The notes: generated by a model not told the origin, from the letters alone. A stretch of 64,000 bases of DNA from Chitinophagaceae bacterium UBA1931 (GCA_002337125.1 DDFJ01000001.1:1079597-1143596); one strand, 5' to 3'. Positions 26,924 through 37,193 are shown, counted from the stretch's first letter. Made by a program: numbers and translations.

Positions 26924-27592
26924 TTACCGAAATGCATATAAATAGAACACTGCTTTCTGAGTGGACTTATTGATAAACTTGAACTTCCTGTTTTGATCGA
27001 TCCAGCAAAACTCACCCGTCTTTTTCTCCATAAGCTTGTTTTCATAAATAAGCTGAAGCGTTCCATCCAGTATAACAGGAATAATTGGAGCAGGTGTTGA
27101 TTGAACAGCAATCTCTTTACCAGCTTCCAGCTCAATTTTATAAATACGGCAAACGGGTGTTTCCATGAAAAGATAACTGTGCAGTAACTGATCATTGAAA
27201 TAAGCTTTTGTCGTATCAATATGATAAAGCAATTCAATATCCATCGCATGTAAAGGAACATCTGAATTTACCCACACCTTATGAATTTGTTTTGTGAGAA
27301 AGGGATTGTACCATGTTTGTCCCACTTGTGTTTGCGTAGTCACAGGATTTTCATTCAGCAGTTGTGCGCCTAAAGACGTTGCAGTAAGAAATATAAACAT
27401 GGAAGGTGTTTCATGAATATGGTACAAAGATGTATCGCCTTTTGTTAACCATACATTCAACACCCGCACAAACTGGTTTTGAAAAACAGGTTTATGTCTT
27501 GGTTCTTCTCTTACGGGCACCATCATTTGAGCCTGGAGATTTGTAAAAAACAGGATTGAAAATACAAAAGCTGTAAAAAAATGTTTGCGCAT
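26924..27592 (-). CDS. exported cupin-like protein, function unknown
   Basis: A 222-residue protein with a signal peptide ending in LQAQ. Two beta-rich halves can be seen: the first has YHIHETPSMFIFL near 60 and the second PVILDGTLQLIYENK near 175, both of cupin style with a His pair in the first. It resembles small bicupin-like proteins found next to glycan genes, but I do not recognise a characterised family. Its gaps are 84 bases to the symporter and 117 bases to GH42, all same strand, so it may be co-transcribed and handle a periplasmic sugar step. Confidence 0.6.
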   Translation of the reverse strand: MRKHFFTAFVFSILFFTNLQAQMMVPVREEPRHKPVFQNQFVRVLNVWLTKGDTSLYHIHETPSMFIFLTATSLGAQLLNENPVTTQTQVGQTWYNPFLTKQIHKVWVNSDVPLHAMDIELLYHIDTTKAYFNDQLLHSYLFMETPVCRIYKIELEAGKEIAVQSTPAPIIPVILDGTLQLIYENKLMEKKTGEFCWIDQNRKFKFINKSTQKAVFYLYAFR

Positions 27593-27709
27593 ATTTTTAT
27601 TATAGATGAAAGTATTCAGAAACGAACAACATTAAAACCCTTACAGGTAAAATATAATTGCATGTTCTGTCAACAGCTGAATAATAAAATCATTTACGAC
27701 CTTCCTGTT

Positions 27710-29800
27710 TTACTCTTTCCAAACCACAACACTTGCGGGTTGTACTGTTTTATTTCCAATTAACAGTTTTGCAGATGCAGGAACGGTTACTGTATATGGA
27801 TGATCAGAGTAATTCACTCCCACCCAAAAACCATCTCTCCAGTCAACCACAACTCCTTCAGGATACGATGCAGTAACAATTCCGGCTTCTTTATAAATCC
27901 TGTTAACAACAGCTTTTTCCAACTTGCCATCATCTGTATCAGCACCAACAAATGTAACAGTGCCTTTGCCCAACTTACGTGATACAACTGCAGCTTTTCC
28001 TTTGTAAAACTGGTTAGTATAACTTGCCCAAACGGTAGTTCCTTTTTCAGGTTCCAGTACATCGGCCCAGTTATTCCATTTAAAAGATGATGTACCCATA
28101 CTGATTGTTCCCTGCACTTCATCGGGTAATAAATCATACAACGAAACTTTTGCACCAATCAAATCATAAATTGGTTCAGCCCATTTTGTATCCCATAATT
28201 TACCGTTACGGTCTTTCTGCCCGGTACGACAGGTTAAAATCAAATGTCCACCGTTAACAACATATTGTTTCCATCTTTCAATCAGCTGTGCATCGAGCAA
28301 TTCGTAAGCTGGCGCAATTAATACAGGATATTTTGCAAAATCTTTTTGTTCAGTAATAATATCAACAGGTGCTCCTGCCTGCTTTAATGCATTGTAATAA
28401 CGTTTCAGGTGCGATAAATAATTCCATTGATTGGTTTGTGGCTGATTATCCATTTCCCAACGGTTATCAACGCTGTAAAGAATTGCAGCCTGCCTGCGTT
28501 GGTATGATTGCGGTGCAACTGCTGCTGCATCATAATATTTCCTGAGCTGTTTCATTTCTTCAATCACTTTTGCATATTCTATTCCACTTGTGCTGATGGT
28601 TTCTTTATCTGCATTGAGAATAGCATAATGATATTGCTCACCACCTGTAACAGGACGATCGAAACGATAATTACACACAAACTTATTACCTCCTGCAAAC
28701 GCATGCCATATCCACATACGTACAGCGCCGGGCAATGGCTGTGGATTAAACCTTCCCCAGTTTACCTGTCCGGGTTGCAGTTCCATTACACCTGTAACGC
28801 CGTTAAACGAACGGAACAGATCATTGGCAAAACCAATACTTGCGGGTGATCCCATACGGAATCCCTGCTCGCCTACTCCTTTATCGTAACCTGCAACGAG
28901 ATATTTTGTGTAGGATAGAAAATCAAGACCATTGATTTTTGTCGGATCAACATCCACATGCTCGGGCATGAGGTTTGTTGTTATCCATTGATCATTTGTA
29001 ATAAAACGGCGAAGTATTTTATATTGAAATGTAAGAAAGTCATTTGCCTCTTCAGCTGAAAAACGTTTAAAGTCGAGCACCGCATGTGGTGATGGTTGTG
29101 CAACCAGTTCTTTCTGGTTAGGAATTCTGATCTGTTCAAAATCCTTGTAAAGAATACTCCAGAAAGCTGTTCCCCATGTTGCATTTAATGCATCAATAGT
29201 TTTATACTTTGCTTTCAGCCATTCACGGAAACTTTGCTGTGCAGCATCACTGTAATCATAAAAACCATAGTGCGATGGTTCATTATCAAGCTGCCAGCCC
29301 CATATACGTTTATCATTTCCATAATGTTTTGCAACAGCTTCCACCATTTTAGCCACATAACTCCTGTATACTTTGCTCGACCAGGAAATCTGTTGTCTTG
29401 ATCCGTGTTGCATTGTTGTTCCTGCATCATTCACCATCAGTATTTCAGGATGCTTTTGAGCAAGCCATGCCGGCGGTGTTGGAGTAGATGTACACATGAT
29501 CACTTTTATCCCGTTCTGGTGTGCAAGTGCTACAGCTTCATCTAACCACGTAAAATCAAACTTACCTTCTTCGGGTTCAATAAACGCCCAGGCAAATTCG
29601 CCGAAATGTGTAAACTCAAAACCAATATCAGCCATCTTTTTTAAATCCTTTGCCCACTGTTCTTTTGGCCAGTGCTCAGGATAATAATACGTACCGATTG
29701 TCATTAAATCAGCCTTATGAAAATAGCTTTCGGGATTAGGCAATTGTGCATAAGCAAAGTTTACAGCCAGGAGTAAAACGATTGCCAATAATTTTTTCAT
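27710..29800 (-). CDS. GH42 beta-galactosidase, exported
   Basis: A 696-residue enzyme with a signal peptide ending in AYAQ, which is unusual because many GH42 enzymes are cytoplasmic. The TIM barrel (about 30-390) has acid/base Glu174 in QLDNEPSHYG and nucleophile Glu340 in VMELQPGQVNW; the trimerisation alpha/beta domain (about 400-610) and a short C-terminal beta domain follow. It releases beta-linked galactose. It is the upstream-most gene of the minus-strand block; the region 29801-30036 is shared with the divergent Gfo/Idh gene at 30037. Confidence 0.92.
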   Translation of the reverse strand: MKKLLAIVLLLAVNFAYAQLPNPESYFHKADLMTIGTYYYPEHWPKEQWAKDLKKMADIGFEFTHFGEFAWAFIEPEEGKFDFTWLDEAVALAHQNGIKVIMCTSTPTPPAWLAQKHPEILMVNDAGTTMQHGSRQQISWSSKVYRSYVAKMVEAVAKHYGNDKRIWGWQLDNEPSHYGFYDYSDAAQQSFREWLKAKYKTIDALNATWGTAFWSILYKDFEQIRIPNQKELVAQPSPHAVLDFKRFSAEEANDFLTFQYKILRRFITNDQWITTNLMPEHVDVDPTKINGLDFLSYTKYLVAGYDKGVGEQGFRMGSPASIGFANDLFRSFNGVTGVMELQPGQVNWGRFNPQPLPGAVRMWIWHAFAGGNKFVCNYRFDRPVTGGEQYHYAILNADKETISTSGIEYAKVIEEMKQLRKYYDAAAVAPQSYQRRQAAILYSVDNRWEMDNQPQTNQWNYLSHLKRYYNALKQAGAPVDIITEQKDFAKYPVLIAPAYELLDAQLIERWKQYVVNGGHLILTCRTGQKDRNGKLWDTKWAEPIYDLIGAKVSLYDLLPDEVQGTISMGTSSFKWNNWADVLEPEKGTTVWASYTNQFYKGKAAVVSRKLGKGTVTFVGADTDDGKLEKAVVNRIYKEAGIVTASYPEGVVVDWRDGFWVGVNYSDHPYTVTVPASAKLLIGNKTVQPASVVVWKE

Positions 29801-30036
29801 CGTGTATATAAAAATTGAACCGTTATTAAAGCAGAAAGTTCAGACAAAATATTTTCACAATAAAAAGTATTTATGAAAAGCTAACGATCAGTAACAATTT
29901 CTTCAGAGTAAAAAATCATTTCACCAATAAACGTCTGCAATTACCTGCTAAATCAGTAGTTTTATTTAACTTGAACAGCGACAGTTTTTAACTACGCAAA
30001 CAAAGATTAATCACTCATTTAAACAAGCATTGCCAT
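29801..30036. other. divergent intergenic region between GH42 and a Gfo/Idh gene
   Basis: 236 AT-rich bases with no open frame of note. It must hold promoters for both directions. I see no clear palindrome and no convincing TAnnTTTG box with correct spacing. Confidence 0.5.
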
Positions 30037-31215
30037 ATGAATAATGAAAAAAAAATCAGGCGACAATTTTTAAAAGATTCAGTAAAAGCATCGGGCTTAA
30101 TGATCATGTCTCCCCTGGTTAACAAAGTAAAATTCATGCAGTCGGCCGAAAAGCCAAAAGAAATCATCACAGCTCCTAATCGTATAAAATTTGCGGTCAT
30201 CAATATCAACCATCCGCATATTTACGGAATGACGGACGCTATTAAAAGAGGTGGTGGCGAATTAGTGGCACTGTATGCGAAAGAACAGGATTTGGCATCT
30301 GCATTTTTAAAAACATATCCTGAAGCAAAGCTTGCAAAAAATGAAAAAGAAATTTTAGATGATCCTTCTATTCAGCTGGTGTTAAGTTCCGGCATTCCTG
30401 ATGAACGAGCTCCATTAGGCATACGTGTAATGCAGCATGGAAAAGATTATTTAACTGACAAGCCGGGCATTATTACATTGGAGCAATTTGCTGCTGTAAA
30501 AAAAGTGCAGAAAGAAACAAAACGTATTTACTCCATTATGTACAGTGAACGTTTTGAAAACAAAGCCACAGAAAAAGCAAGCCAGCTGGTAAAAGCAGGA
30601 GCAATTGGCAAAGTCATTCAAACAGTAAACTTAGCACCACACAGAATCAGCAATAACATTGGCAAAACTGGTTTGGCCGTACGACCTGATTGGTTTTGGG
30701 ATAAGAAAAGATTTGGTGGCATTCTTACTGATATTGGTTCACATCAGTTCGATCAGTATTTACATTTTACAGGTTCAACCGAAGCACAGGTGTTAATGTC
30801 GCAAACAGGAAATGTTCATCATCCTGAAGCACCTTTGTTTGAAGATTTTGGTGATGTAATGCTAAGCGGTAATGGTGGTGCAGGTTATATAAGAGTCGAT
30901 TGGTTTACACCCGATGGTTTAGATACATGGGGCGATGGACGATTAACCATACTTGGTACTGATGGTTACATTGAAGTAAGAAAAAATACAGATATCGTTT
31001 CAGGAAATAAAGGCGGCAATCATTTGTACATGGTGAACAAAAAAGAAATGATTCACATGGATTGCAATAATGAAGTACTGCCTTTCGGTCCGTTATTAGT
31101 TGATGATATCCTGAACAGAACAGAAACAGCTATGTCACAGGCTCATTGCTTTCTTGCAACTGAACTGGCATTGAAAGCGCAAAAGAATGCCAAAACAATT
31201 GCGTTTAAGAAATAA
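30037..31215 (+). CDS. Gfo/Idh/MocA-family oxidoreductase with DKP variant motif
   Basis: A 392-residue protein with a Tat-like leader (IRRQFLKDS) and weak hydrophobic core. The Rossmann part runs from about 48 to 165; the usual EKP is D141-K142-P143 (TDKPG), keeping the catalytic lysine. The usual GxGxxG loop is replaced by INHPHIYGMTDA, so dinucleotide binding looks divergent. The alpha/beta domain has GGILTDIGSHQFDQY near 230 with the His expected in the active site. It is followed 30 bases later by a second family member, forming a two-gene operon. Probably a sugar or inositol-like dehydrogenase; substrate unknown. Confidence 0.78.
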   Translation: MNNEKKIRRQFLKDSVKASGLMIMSPLVNKVKFMQSAEKPKEIITAPNRIKFAVININHPHIYGMTDAIKRGGGELVALYAKEQDLASAFLKTYPEAKLAKNEKEILDDPSIQLVLSSGIPDERAPLGIRVMQHGKDYLTDKPGIITLEQFAAVKKVQKETKRIYSIMYSERFENKATEKASQLVKAGAIGKVIQTVNLAPHRISNNIGKTGLAVRPDWFWDKKRFGGILTDIGSHQFDQYLHFTGSTEAQVLMSQTGNVHHPEAPLFEDFGDVMLSGNGGAGYIRVDWFTPDGLDTWGDGRLTILGTDGYIEVRKNTDIVSGNKGGNHLYMVNKKEMIHMDCNNEVLPFGPLLVDDILNRTETAMSQAHCFLATELALKAQKNAKTIAFKK

Positions 31216-31245
31216 AGCTTTTCACATCGTTACTTCAACATAACA

Positions 31246-32694
31246 ATGAAAAAAGAAAAAAAATCAACCATCAGCCGCAGAAAGTTTTTATCCAATTCAG
31301 TTAAAACTACTGTTGGTACTGTCATTGCTTCCAATTTCCCGATGATTGTACCTGCAACCGTATTTGGTAAAAATGCGCCCAGCAACCTGATTAATGTTGC
31401 ATCGATTGGTTGCGGCAGAATTTCTGTAACACACGACATGACAGCCATTGCCAGATATGCCGGTGCAAGAATCATGGCTGTTTGTGATATTGATAAAAAC
31501 CGTGCTGATGCAGGGCCTGCAGCAGTAAAAAGTAATTATGAAAAAGCGGTACAGTTTAACGGCGGGCTGAAAGGTGATTGGGATGTAAAAGTTTATTACG
31601 ATTATAAAGAGCTGCTGGCAAATAAAGATATCGATGCCGTTCATATCAGCTTACCCGATCATCAGCATGCAGTTGTTGGAGTGCATGCAGTGAATGCAGG
31701 TAAGGATGTGTATCTGCAGAAACCTGCATCATTAACAATTGAAGAAGGACGGATTTTAAGCAACGCTGTAAAAAAGAGCGGAAGAATTTTGCAGATGGGA
31801 AGTCAGCAACGCTCTGTTGATCCATGGCCACAGTTTAAAAAAGTATGTGAACTGGTTCGCAATGGCCGCATTGGAGAATTGAAAGCTGTTGAAGTTGGTT
31901 TACCCGGCGACCCCGGTGGTGGTAATAAGATTCAGATGCCTGTTCCTTCATCTTTAGATTACGATGCATGGCTGGGCACAACTCCTGAAATTTATTATAC
32001 TGAAGAACGGGTGCATTCAATGGATGCAAGTATCAAAGGAGTAACAAGCCGTCCCGGTTGGTTACGTTGCGAACAGTTTGGTGCAGGTATGATTACGGGA
32101 TGGGGTGCTCATCATATTGATACGGCACATTGGGGAATGAATACTGAATACTCAGGGCCAATTGAAATATGGGGACATGCAAACTTCCCTACCGATGATC
32201 CGGGTTATACAGGTTTATGGGATGTGCATGGAATTTTCAGAACAGAAGCATTGTATGCAAATGGTGTACACATGATTGTTTCGAATGAATTGCCCAATGG
32301 TGTAAAATTCATTGGTACAGAAGGCTGGCTTTGGGCTACAAGAGGAAATTACAAAGTAACTGATACAGATCCTATTGCTGATAATACAGGTGTAAAACCA
32401 ATTGACGCAAGTAATCCAAAAATACTGCAGTCAGTTATTGGCCCCAATGAAATTCATTTGTACGAAAGTTCAGAACAACATGCCAACTGGCTGGATTGTA
32501 TTAAAACAAGAAAAGAACCTTCTGCACCTGTTGAAATTGGTCACCGCTCCTGCAGCGCATGTTTGCTTCATCATATTGCCATGAAACTGAAACGCAAAAT
32601 TTATTGGGATCCAATAAATGAAACATTTAAGAATAACGATGCAGAAGCAACAGCAATGTTATCAAGACCAAGAAGAAAAAAGTATGATTTTTAA
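31246..32694 (+). CDS. Tat-exported Gfo/Idh/MocA-family oxidoreductase with QKP variant motif
   Basis: A 482-residue protein with a twin-arginine leader (SRRKFLSN at 10-17) and hydrophobic stretch to about 40. The Rossmann motif is SIGCGRIS near 57-64. The EKP position reads Q158-K159-P160 (LQKPA). The C-terminal domain contains GWGAHHIDTAHWG near 290, the active-site histidine region. It follows the partner gene by 30 bases and presumably works with it in the periplasm, perhaps on sugars released by the neighbouring hydrolases. Convergent with the sulfatase genes, with only 26 bases between stop codons. Confidence 0.82.
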   Translation: MKKEKKSTISRRKFLSNSVKTTVGTVIASNFPMIVPATVFGKNAPSNLINVASIGCGRISVTHDMTAIARYAGARIMAVCDIDKNRADAGPAAVKSNYEKAVQFNGGLKGDWDVKVYYDYKELLANKDIDAVHISLPDHQHAVVGVHAVNAGKDVYLQKPASLTIEEGRILSNAVKKSGRILQMGSQQRSVDPWPQFKKVCELVRNGRIGELKAVEVGLPGDPGGGNKIQMPVPSSLDYDAWLGTTPEIYYTEERVHSMDASIKGVTSRPGWLRCEQFGAGMITGWGAHHIDTAHWGMNTEYSGPIEIWGHANFPTDDPGYTGLWDVHGIFRTEALYANGVHMIVSNELPNGVKFIGTEGWLWATRGNYKVTDTDPIADNTGVKPIDASNPKILQSVIGPNEIHLYESSEQHANWLDCIKTRKEPSAPVEIGHRSCSACLLHHIAMKLKRKIYWDPINETFKNNDAEATAMLSRPRRKKYDF

Positions 32695-32720
32695 AGTGGA
32701 AACGCATCCCTCATATCAAC

Positions 32721-34241
32721 TTAATTAGCAGTATTTTTTTTCTCTTTGATCTGTCGAAGCAACTCCTGCAGTTCTTTTACGATCTCAGGAAATTTTTCAG
32801 CAACGTTATTCTTTTCACCAAGGTCGTTTGAAAGATCATACAACTGAGGCAATGGCAGGTTGCCGGTTTCTGTACCTGTTAATTTCTCATATGGAATACC
32901 CTTGTTTGTCTCAATATATTTCCAATTGCCTTTAATAATTGACAGTGCACCTCCCTGCTCTACCAACACTAACCGGCCTTTCGTTGATTTACCTGTTAAT
33001 GCATCAATTATATTTTCACTATCCATTGCATCGCCTGCAGGTATTTCCTGATGAAGCAAACCGGAAAAGGAAGCCAGTAAATCAATCTGACAAATTAATG
33101 CAGAAGATGTTTTACTCTTTATTGTTCCCGGCCAGCTTACAATAAAAGGCACTCTTGTTCCTGCTTCAAATGCGCTGTATTTACCGCCACGTAAAGCTCC
33201 CCACGGAGTGTGCCCGTTTAATTTTGTTACTGCCTCATCCTGGTAACCATCATCAAGCACCGGTCCGTTATCACTTGAAAATATGATAATGGTATTCTTT
33301 TCCAATCCGGCAGCTTTTACCTGTTTCAGAATTTCACCAACAGCCCAGTCTAATTGCAGAATGGCATCGCCCCGATAACCCAAACCACTTTTTCCTTTAA
33401 ACATTGTTGATGGCATGCGTGGCACATGAGGTTCGGTTAATGAATAATAAAGAAAGAAAGGATGGCTTTTATTTTCATCAATAAAGTTTTTCGCTTTTTG
33501 CAAAAACGTTAAAGGCATTTCTTCATCTGTCCAACGGGATGTTTTTCCACCACTCATAAAACCAATTCTCCCTATCCCATTTACTATAGTTTGATCATGT
33601 CCCTGTCCCGGTGATGATTTCATTTTCAATAATTCAGGATGATCTTTACCGGTTGGCTCATTCCCTACTTTATTGCGGTAGCTCACTTCTATCGGGTCTG
33701 CACTGTCTCTTGCAACAACATAATGATTCTCTAAAAAAACTGTTGGAACACGATCAGCAGTTGCAGGAAAAATAAAAGAATAATCAAAGCCTATCTCGTT
33801 AGGTCCGGGAGAAATCTCTCCATTCCAGTTTTTTTCTACAGCATTACCTAAACCAAGATGCCATTTACCAACAATACCGGTTTTGTAACCAGCCATTCTA
33901 AACAGTTTAGGTAAAGTTGTTCTGTCTGCAGGAACAATTAATGCAGCATCACCCGGCAAAATTCCCGTTCCACTTTTTCTCCAGGGATATTGTCCTGTCA
34001 TCAATGCATACCTTGATGGTGTACAGGTTGCTGAAGTGCTGTGTGCGTTTGTAAAGCGTATACCCTGTTGCGATAAACGATCGAGATTAGGTGTATTGAT
34101 TTTTGTAGCACCATAACAACTCAGATCACCATATCCAAGATCATCTGCATAAATATAAATGACGTTCGGTTTTTGCTGAGCAAATAATCCAAACGAAAAA
34201 ACGAGGAAGAGAGAAGTTAAGAAATAGATTTTTTTATTCAT
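32721..34241 (-). CDS. S1-family sulfatase (arylsulfatase-like), exported
   Basis: A 506-residue enzyme with a signal peptide ending in LFAQ. It removes sulfate esters from sugars in the periplasm. The formylglycine motif is C73-T-P-S-R with the LMTGQYPWR tail; metal-binding residues are D33/D34 in YADDLGYGD and later SSDNGP (about 325). It is 16 bases downstream of another sulfatase gene, so the two are co-transcribed. The cysteine needs conversion by a maturase, and none is encoded in this window. Sugar and position specificity cannot be read from sequence. Confidence 0.92.
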   Translation of the reverse strand: MNKKIYFLTSLFLVFSFGLFAQQKPNVIYIYADDLGYGDLSCYGATKINTPNLDRLSQQGIRFTNAHSTSATCTPSRYALMTGQYPWRKSGTGILPGDAALIVPADRTTLPKLFRMAGYKTGIVGKWHLGLGNAVEKNWNGEISPGPNEIGFDYSFIFPATADRVPTVFLENHYVVARDSADPIEVSYRNKVGNEPTGKDHPELLKMKSSPGQGHDQTIVNGIGRIGFMSGGKTSRWTDEEMPLTFLQKAKNFIDENKSHPFFLYYSLTEPHVPRMPSTMFKGKSGLGYRGDAILQLDWAVGEILKQVKAAGLEKNTIIIFSSDNGPVLDDGYQDEAVTKLNGHTPWGALRGGKYSAFEAGTRVPFIVSWPGTIKSKTSSALICQIDLLASFSGLLHQEIPAGDAMDSENIIDALTGKSTKGRLVLVEQGGALSIIKGNWKYIETNKGIPYEKLTGTETGNLPLPQLYDLSNDLGEKNNVAEKFPEIVKELQELLRQIKEKKNTAN

Positions 34242-34257
34242 CCTTGGCGATTAAGCA

Positions 34258-35769
34258 TTATTCGTTTAGTGAAAACCTGGGAGCTACAAATTCCCATTCT
34301 TTTATGTGTGATGGCTGATGTTCTTTTTTCAAAATCTGTTCAAACAACTGAACAAGTTCAGGATGCTGCGCAGCAATATCGGTTGTTTCATTTTCATCAA
34401 CAGATAAATCATAAATTTCCCATGGAGCATTTTTATTTTTCTTCATGTTTGATTTTACAGCTTTCCATTTTCCCATGCGTATGGCAACCTGGCCGCTTTT
34501 TTCAGGAAATTCAAAATAAATATACTCGTGTTTCTTTTGTTGATTTCTCATTCCCATTAATGTCGGCAAAAAAGAAATCCCATCAGTTGGCCATCTTTTA
34601 ATTCCTGTTAGATCAGATAAGGTTGCCATAAGATCATATTGAACAGAAATAAGATCGGAAGTTGTTCCTGCAGGAATTTTTCCAGGCCATCGTGCAATAA
34701 AAGGTTCACGAATACCACCTTCATACAAATCCTGTTTACGGCCACGTAAACCGGCAACGCTGTTAAAGTATTCGGCATTTACTCCACCAACATTGAACGT
34801 TGTACCGTTATCGCTGCTGAACATTACAATCGTGTTTTCATCAAGCTTTAATTCTTTCAGCAAAGCCATCACTCTTCCAATCTGTTTATCCATATACGTA
34901 ATCATAGCAGCATAAGTTGATAAAGGATATTTTGTTGGTGCATATCCCTTTTCGCCATAATAAGGCGATTCATTAAACTGACCAACATATTCATTCACTG
35001 CTTCATCCGGAGCCTGCAATGAAACATGCGGGCCTGTGTAAGGCAGGTATAAAAAGAAAGGTTTGTTTTTATTTTTCTTAATAAACTCCAGCGTTTTCTC
35101 TGCCATTTTTGTTAAGGAATAATCTTTGCCTTTGTAATAGTCAAAAGCTGAATCAGGTGAGTTTTTTGGGATAGGTCTGTGCACATAAATAAAAGGATTA
35201 TTCAACGTATCCCATTTCCCGTTCTCCCATAAATGAGTAGGATAAAAATTATGTGCCTGTTTCTGATCAAGGTATCCATAGAAATAATCAAAGCCCTGTT
35301 TATTAGGATCACCTGTTGTATTGCTCATACCCAAACCCCATTTACCAATGGCGCCGGTTACATATCCCGCCTGTTTCATTAATTGGGCAATGGTCATTGT
35401 TCCTTCTGGCAAAGGCATCTGTCCGCCTTCTGTACTGTCTTCAAAACCACCCAACTCATAATTACCTCTTATATACGAATGACCACCATGCTTACCTGTC
35501 ATTAACATACACCTTGCAGGTGCACATACCGGTGTACTTGTGTAGTGTTGTGTAAACCGCATTCCCTCTTTTGCCATCATGTCGAGGTTAGGAGTTTTTA
35601 TTTTTTGCTGACCATAACATCCCAACTCCCCATATCCCAAATCATCTGCATAGATATAAATGATGTTTGGATGAGATTTCCTGGTTGTTTGTGCCTGAAT
35701 TTTGACAGAAAGCACATTAAACAAACAAAAAACTATAAAGAGGAATACATGTTTATTTTCTCTCAACAT
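34258..35769 (-). CDS. S1-family sulfatase, exported, first gene of a sulfatase pair
   Basis: A 503-residue enzyme with a signal peptide about 1-27 (ending in IQAQ). The formylglycine motif is C82-A-P-A-R, followed by MLMTGKHGGHSYIRGN; metal ligands D42/D43 lie in YADDLGYGE and the SSDNGT motif is near 320. The Ala in place of the common Ser (CAPAR rather than CxPSR) is a frequent variant in Bacteroidota. The pair points to a sulfated substrate for the surrounding hydrolases. Promoter is expected in 35770-36001, shared with the divergent histidine kinase gene. Confidence 0.92.
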   Translation of the reverse strand: MLRENKHVFLFIVFCLFNVLSVKIQAQTTRKSHPNIIYIYADDLGYGELGCYGQQKIKTPNLDMMAKEGMRFTQHYTSTPVCAPARCMLMTGKHGGHSYIRGNYELGGFEDSTEGGQMPLPEGTMTIAQLMKQAGYVTGAIGKWGLGMSNTTGDPNKQGFDYFYGYLDQKQAHNFYPTHLWENGKWDTLNNPFIYVHRPIPKNSPDSAFDYYKGKDYSLTKMAEKTLEFIKKNKNKPFFLYLPYTGPHVSLQAPDEAVNEYVGQFNESPYYGEKGYAPTKYPLSTYAAMITYMDKQIGRVMALLKELKLDENTIVMFSSDNGTTFNVGGVNAEYFNSVAGLRGRKQDLYEGGIREPFIARWPGKIPAGTTSDLISVQYDLMATLSDLTGIKRWPTDGISFLPTLMGMRNQQKKHEYIYFEFPEKSGQVAIRMGKWKAVKSNMKKNKNAPWEIYDLSVDENETTDIAAQHPELVQLFEQILKKEHQPSHIKEWEFVAPRFSLNE

Positions 35770-36001
35770 TGCTTAGTGGTAAAGATGAATCAATAGCGAA
35801 ACAGAAACAGGTTAAATATAACTAAAACTGCAAGACGATTACCATGCAACCGTTTGCTCAGCAACCTGTTTTTGCTGATCAGGGCCTTTCTCCTGACGAA
35901 ACTTTTAATCACAACGTTTTTATTCCCTTGTTCATGCTTAATTTTATAGCGTATTTTATCAGTTATTTTTGCTAAAAGAGTAGACAAAACAAATCAAAAC
36001 T

Positions 36002-37174
36002 GTGGCATTGCAAAAAACAGGAAAAACAAGCGTTAGGAAATCGGCACTGCCGGCAGGTAACTCGAACAAAGAAGCGGCATCAAAGCGAAAAGAGTTATCA
36101 AGAGAACAGAAACTATTTCTTCAGTTGCTGCATAATTATCCTGACGGTGCATTGAGCATTATTGATAAAAAATTCAACTTTGTTATAACTGGCGGTGCAT
36201 TGCATAAAGCACTTTCTTCAAATCCATTTGAATTAATCGGGAATAGTATCTATCCAAAATTGCCTGAAAATGTAAGACAGGTTATAAAGAGTCAACTAAA
36301 GAAAGTCTTTAAGGGAGAGCATATTTCAGCATTTGATCTTCCGAAATTCATGAAAAATGAATTTTATATTATGGATGCCTTTCCCGTTAGTGAACAGGAT
36401 GGAACCATCGTATATGCCGGCGTAATTATCAGGAATATTACTTTTTTGAAAAAAGCGGAAGAAGAACTAAAAGAATCGCTTAAAAAAGAAAGAGAATTGG
36501 GTGAGATGAAATCCCGTTTCATCACGATGGCATCCCATGAATTCAGAACGCCACTCAGTGCAGTACTTACATCGGTACAATTACTTAAAAAATACAAAGC
36601 AACAGAATCGGAAGCAAAGATAGATAAGCATATTGGCCGGATCATTTCGTCCGTTCAACGGCTGACAGATATTTTAGACGACTTTCAAACTGTTGGAAAA
36701 ATTCAGGAAGAAAATATTTTAGTGTGCCCTGTAAAACTGAACATAAAAGAAATGATCAATCAGTTTATTGATGAATTTGATCATACAAAAAAAGAAGATT
36801 ACAAAATTGTTTATACACATAAAGGGAAGGAATCAGTGGAATTGGATCCGGGATTATTCAAAATAATCTTATCCAATCTTTTGTCAAATGCCATGAAATT
36901 CTCTGATGAAGGAACGCAGATTAAAATAATCACACAATGGGTTAAAGGTCATCTGCAGCTATCGGTTGAAGATGCAGGCATTGGTATTCCGGCTGATTTC
37001 AGAAACTATATATTTCAACGTTTTTACAGGGCATCGAATGCATTAAACATACAAGGCACCGGTTTGGGTTTGCACATTGTAAAAAAATATGTTGAACTGA
37101 TGAACGGAACCATTCAGTATGAAAGCAAGCTGGGAAAAGGCACAAGCTTCATTCTTACTTTCGGAAGCAAATAA
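36002..37174 (+). CDS. orphan PAS-containing sensor histidine kinase, apparently soluble
   Basis: A 390-residue kinase with no transmembrane segment. Order: basic N-terminus (1-35), PAS domain (about 36-140), short coiled linker (140-165), HisKA with His179 in MASHEFRTP, HATPase_c with ILSNLLSNAMKFS (N box), VEDAGIGIP (G1) and GTGLGLHIVKKY (G2). The start is GTG at 36002; an in-frame TAG at 35981 rules out extension and no ATG lies near. No response regulator gene is adjacent. It would sense a cytoplasmic ligand or redox signal through PAS. Convergent with the CAP-domain gene, 19 bases apart. Confidence 0.88.
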   Translation: MALQKTGKTSVRKSALPAGNSNKEAASKRKELSREQKLFLQLLHNYPDGALSIIDKKFNFVITGGALHKALSSNPFELIGNSIYPKLPENVRQVIKSQLKKVFKGEHISAFDLPKFMKNEFYIMDAFPVSEQDGTIVYAGVIIRNITFLKKAEEELKESLKKERELGEMKSRFITMASHEFRTPLSAVLTSVQLLKKYKATESEAKIDKHIGRIISSVQRLTDILDDFQTVGKIQEENILVCPVKLNIKEMINQFIDEFDHTKKEDYKIVYTHKGKESVELDPGLFKIILSNLLSNAMKFSDEGTQIKIITQWVKGHLQLSVEDAGIGIPADFRNYIFQRFYRASNALNIQGTGLGLHIVKKYVELMNGTIQYESKLGKGTSFILTFGSK

Positions 37175-37193
37175 TATTAGGGTTCTGAAAAGT

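Noticed and set aside
35790..35987. small basic open frame (65 codons) between the sulfatase and histidine kinase genes
   Set aside because: It fills a divergent promoter region, has no recognisable domain and reads as Lys/Arg/Leu-rich noise.
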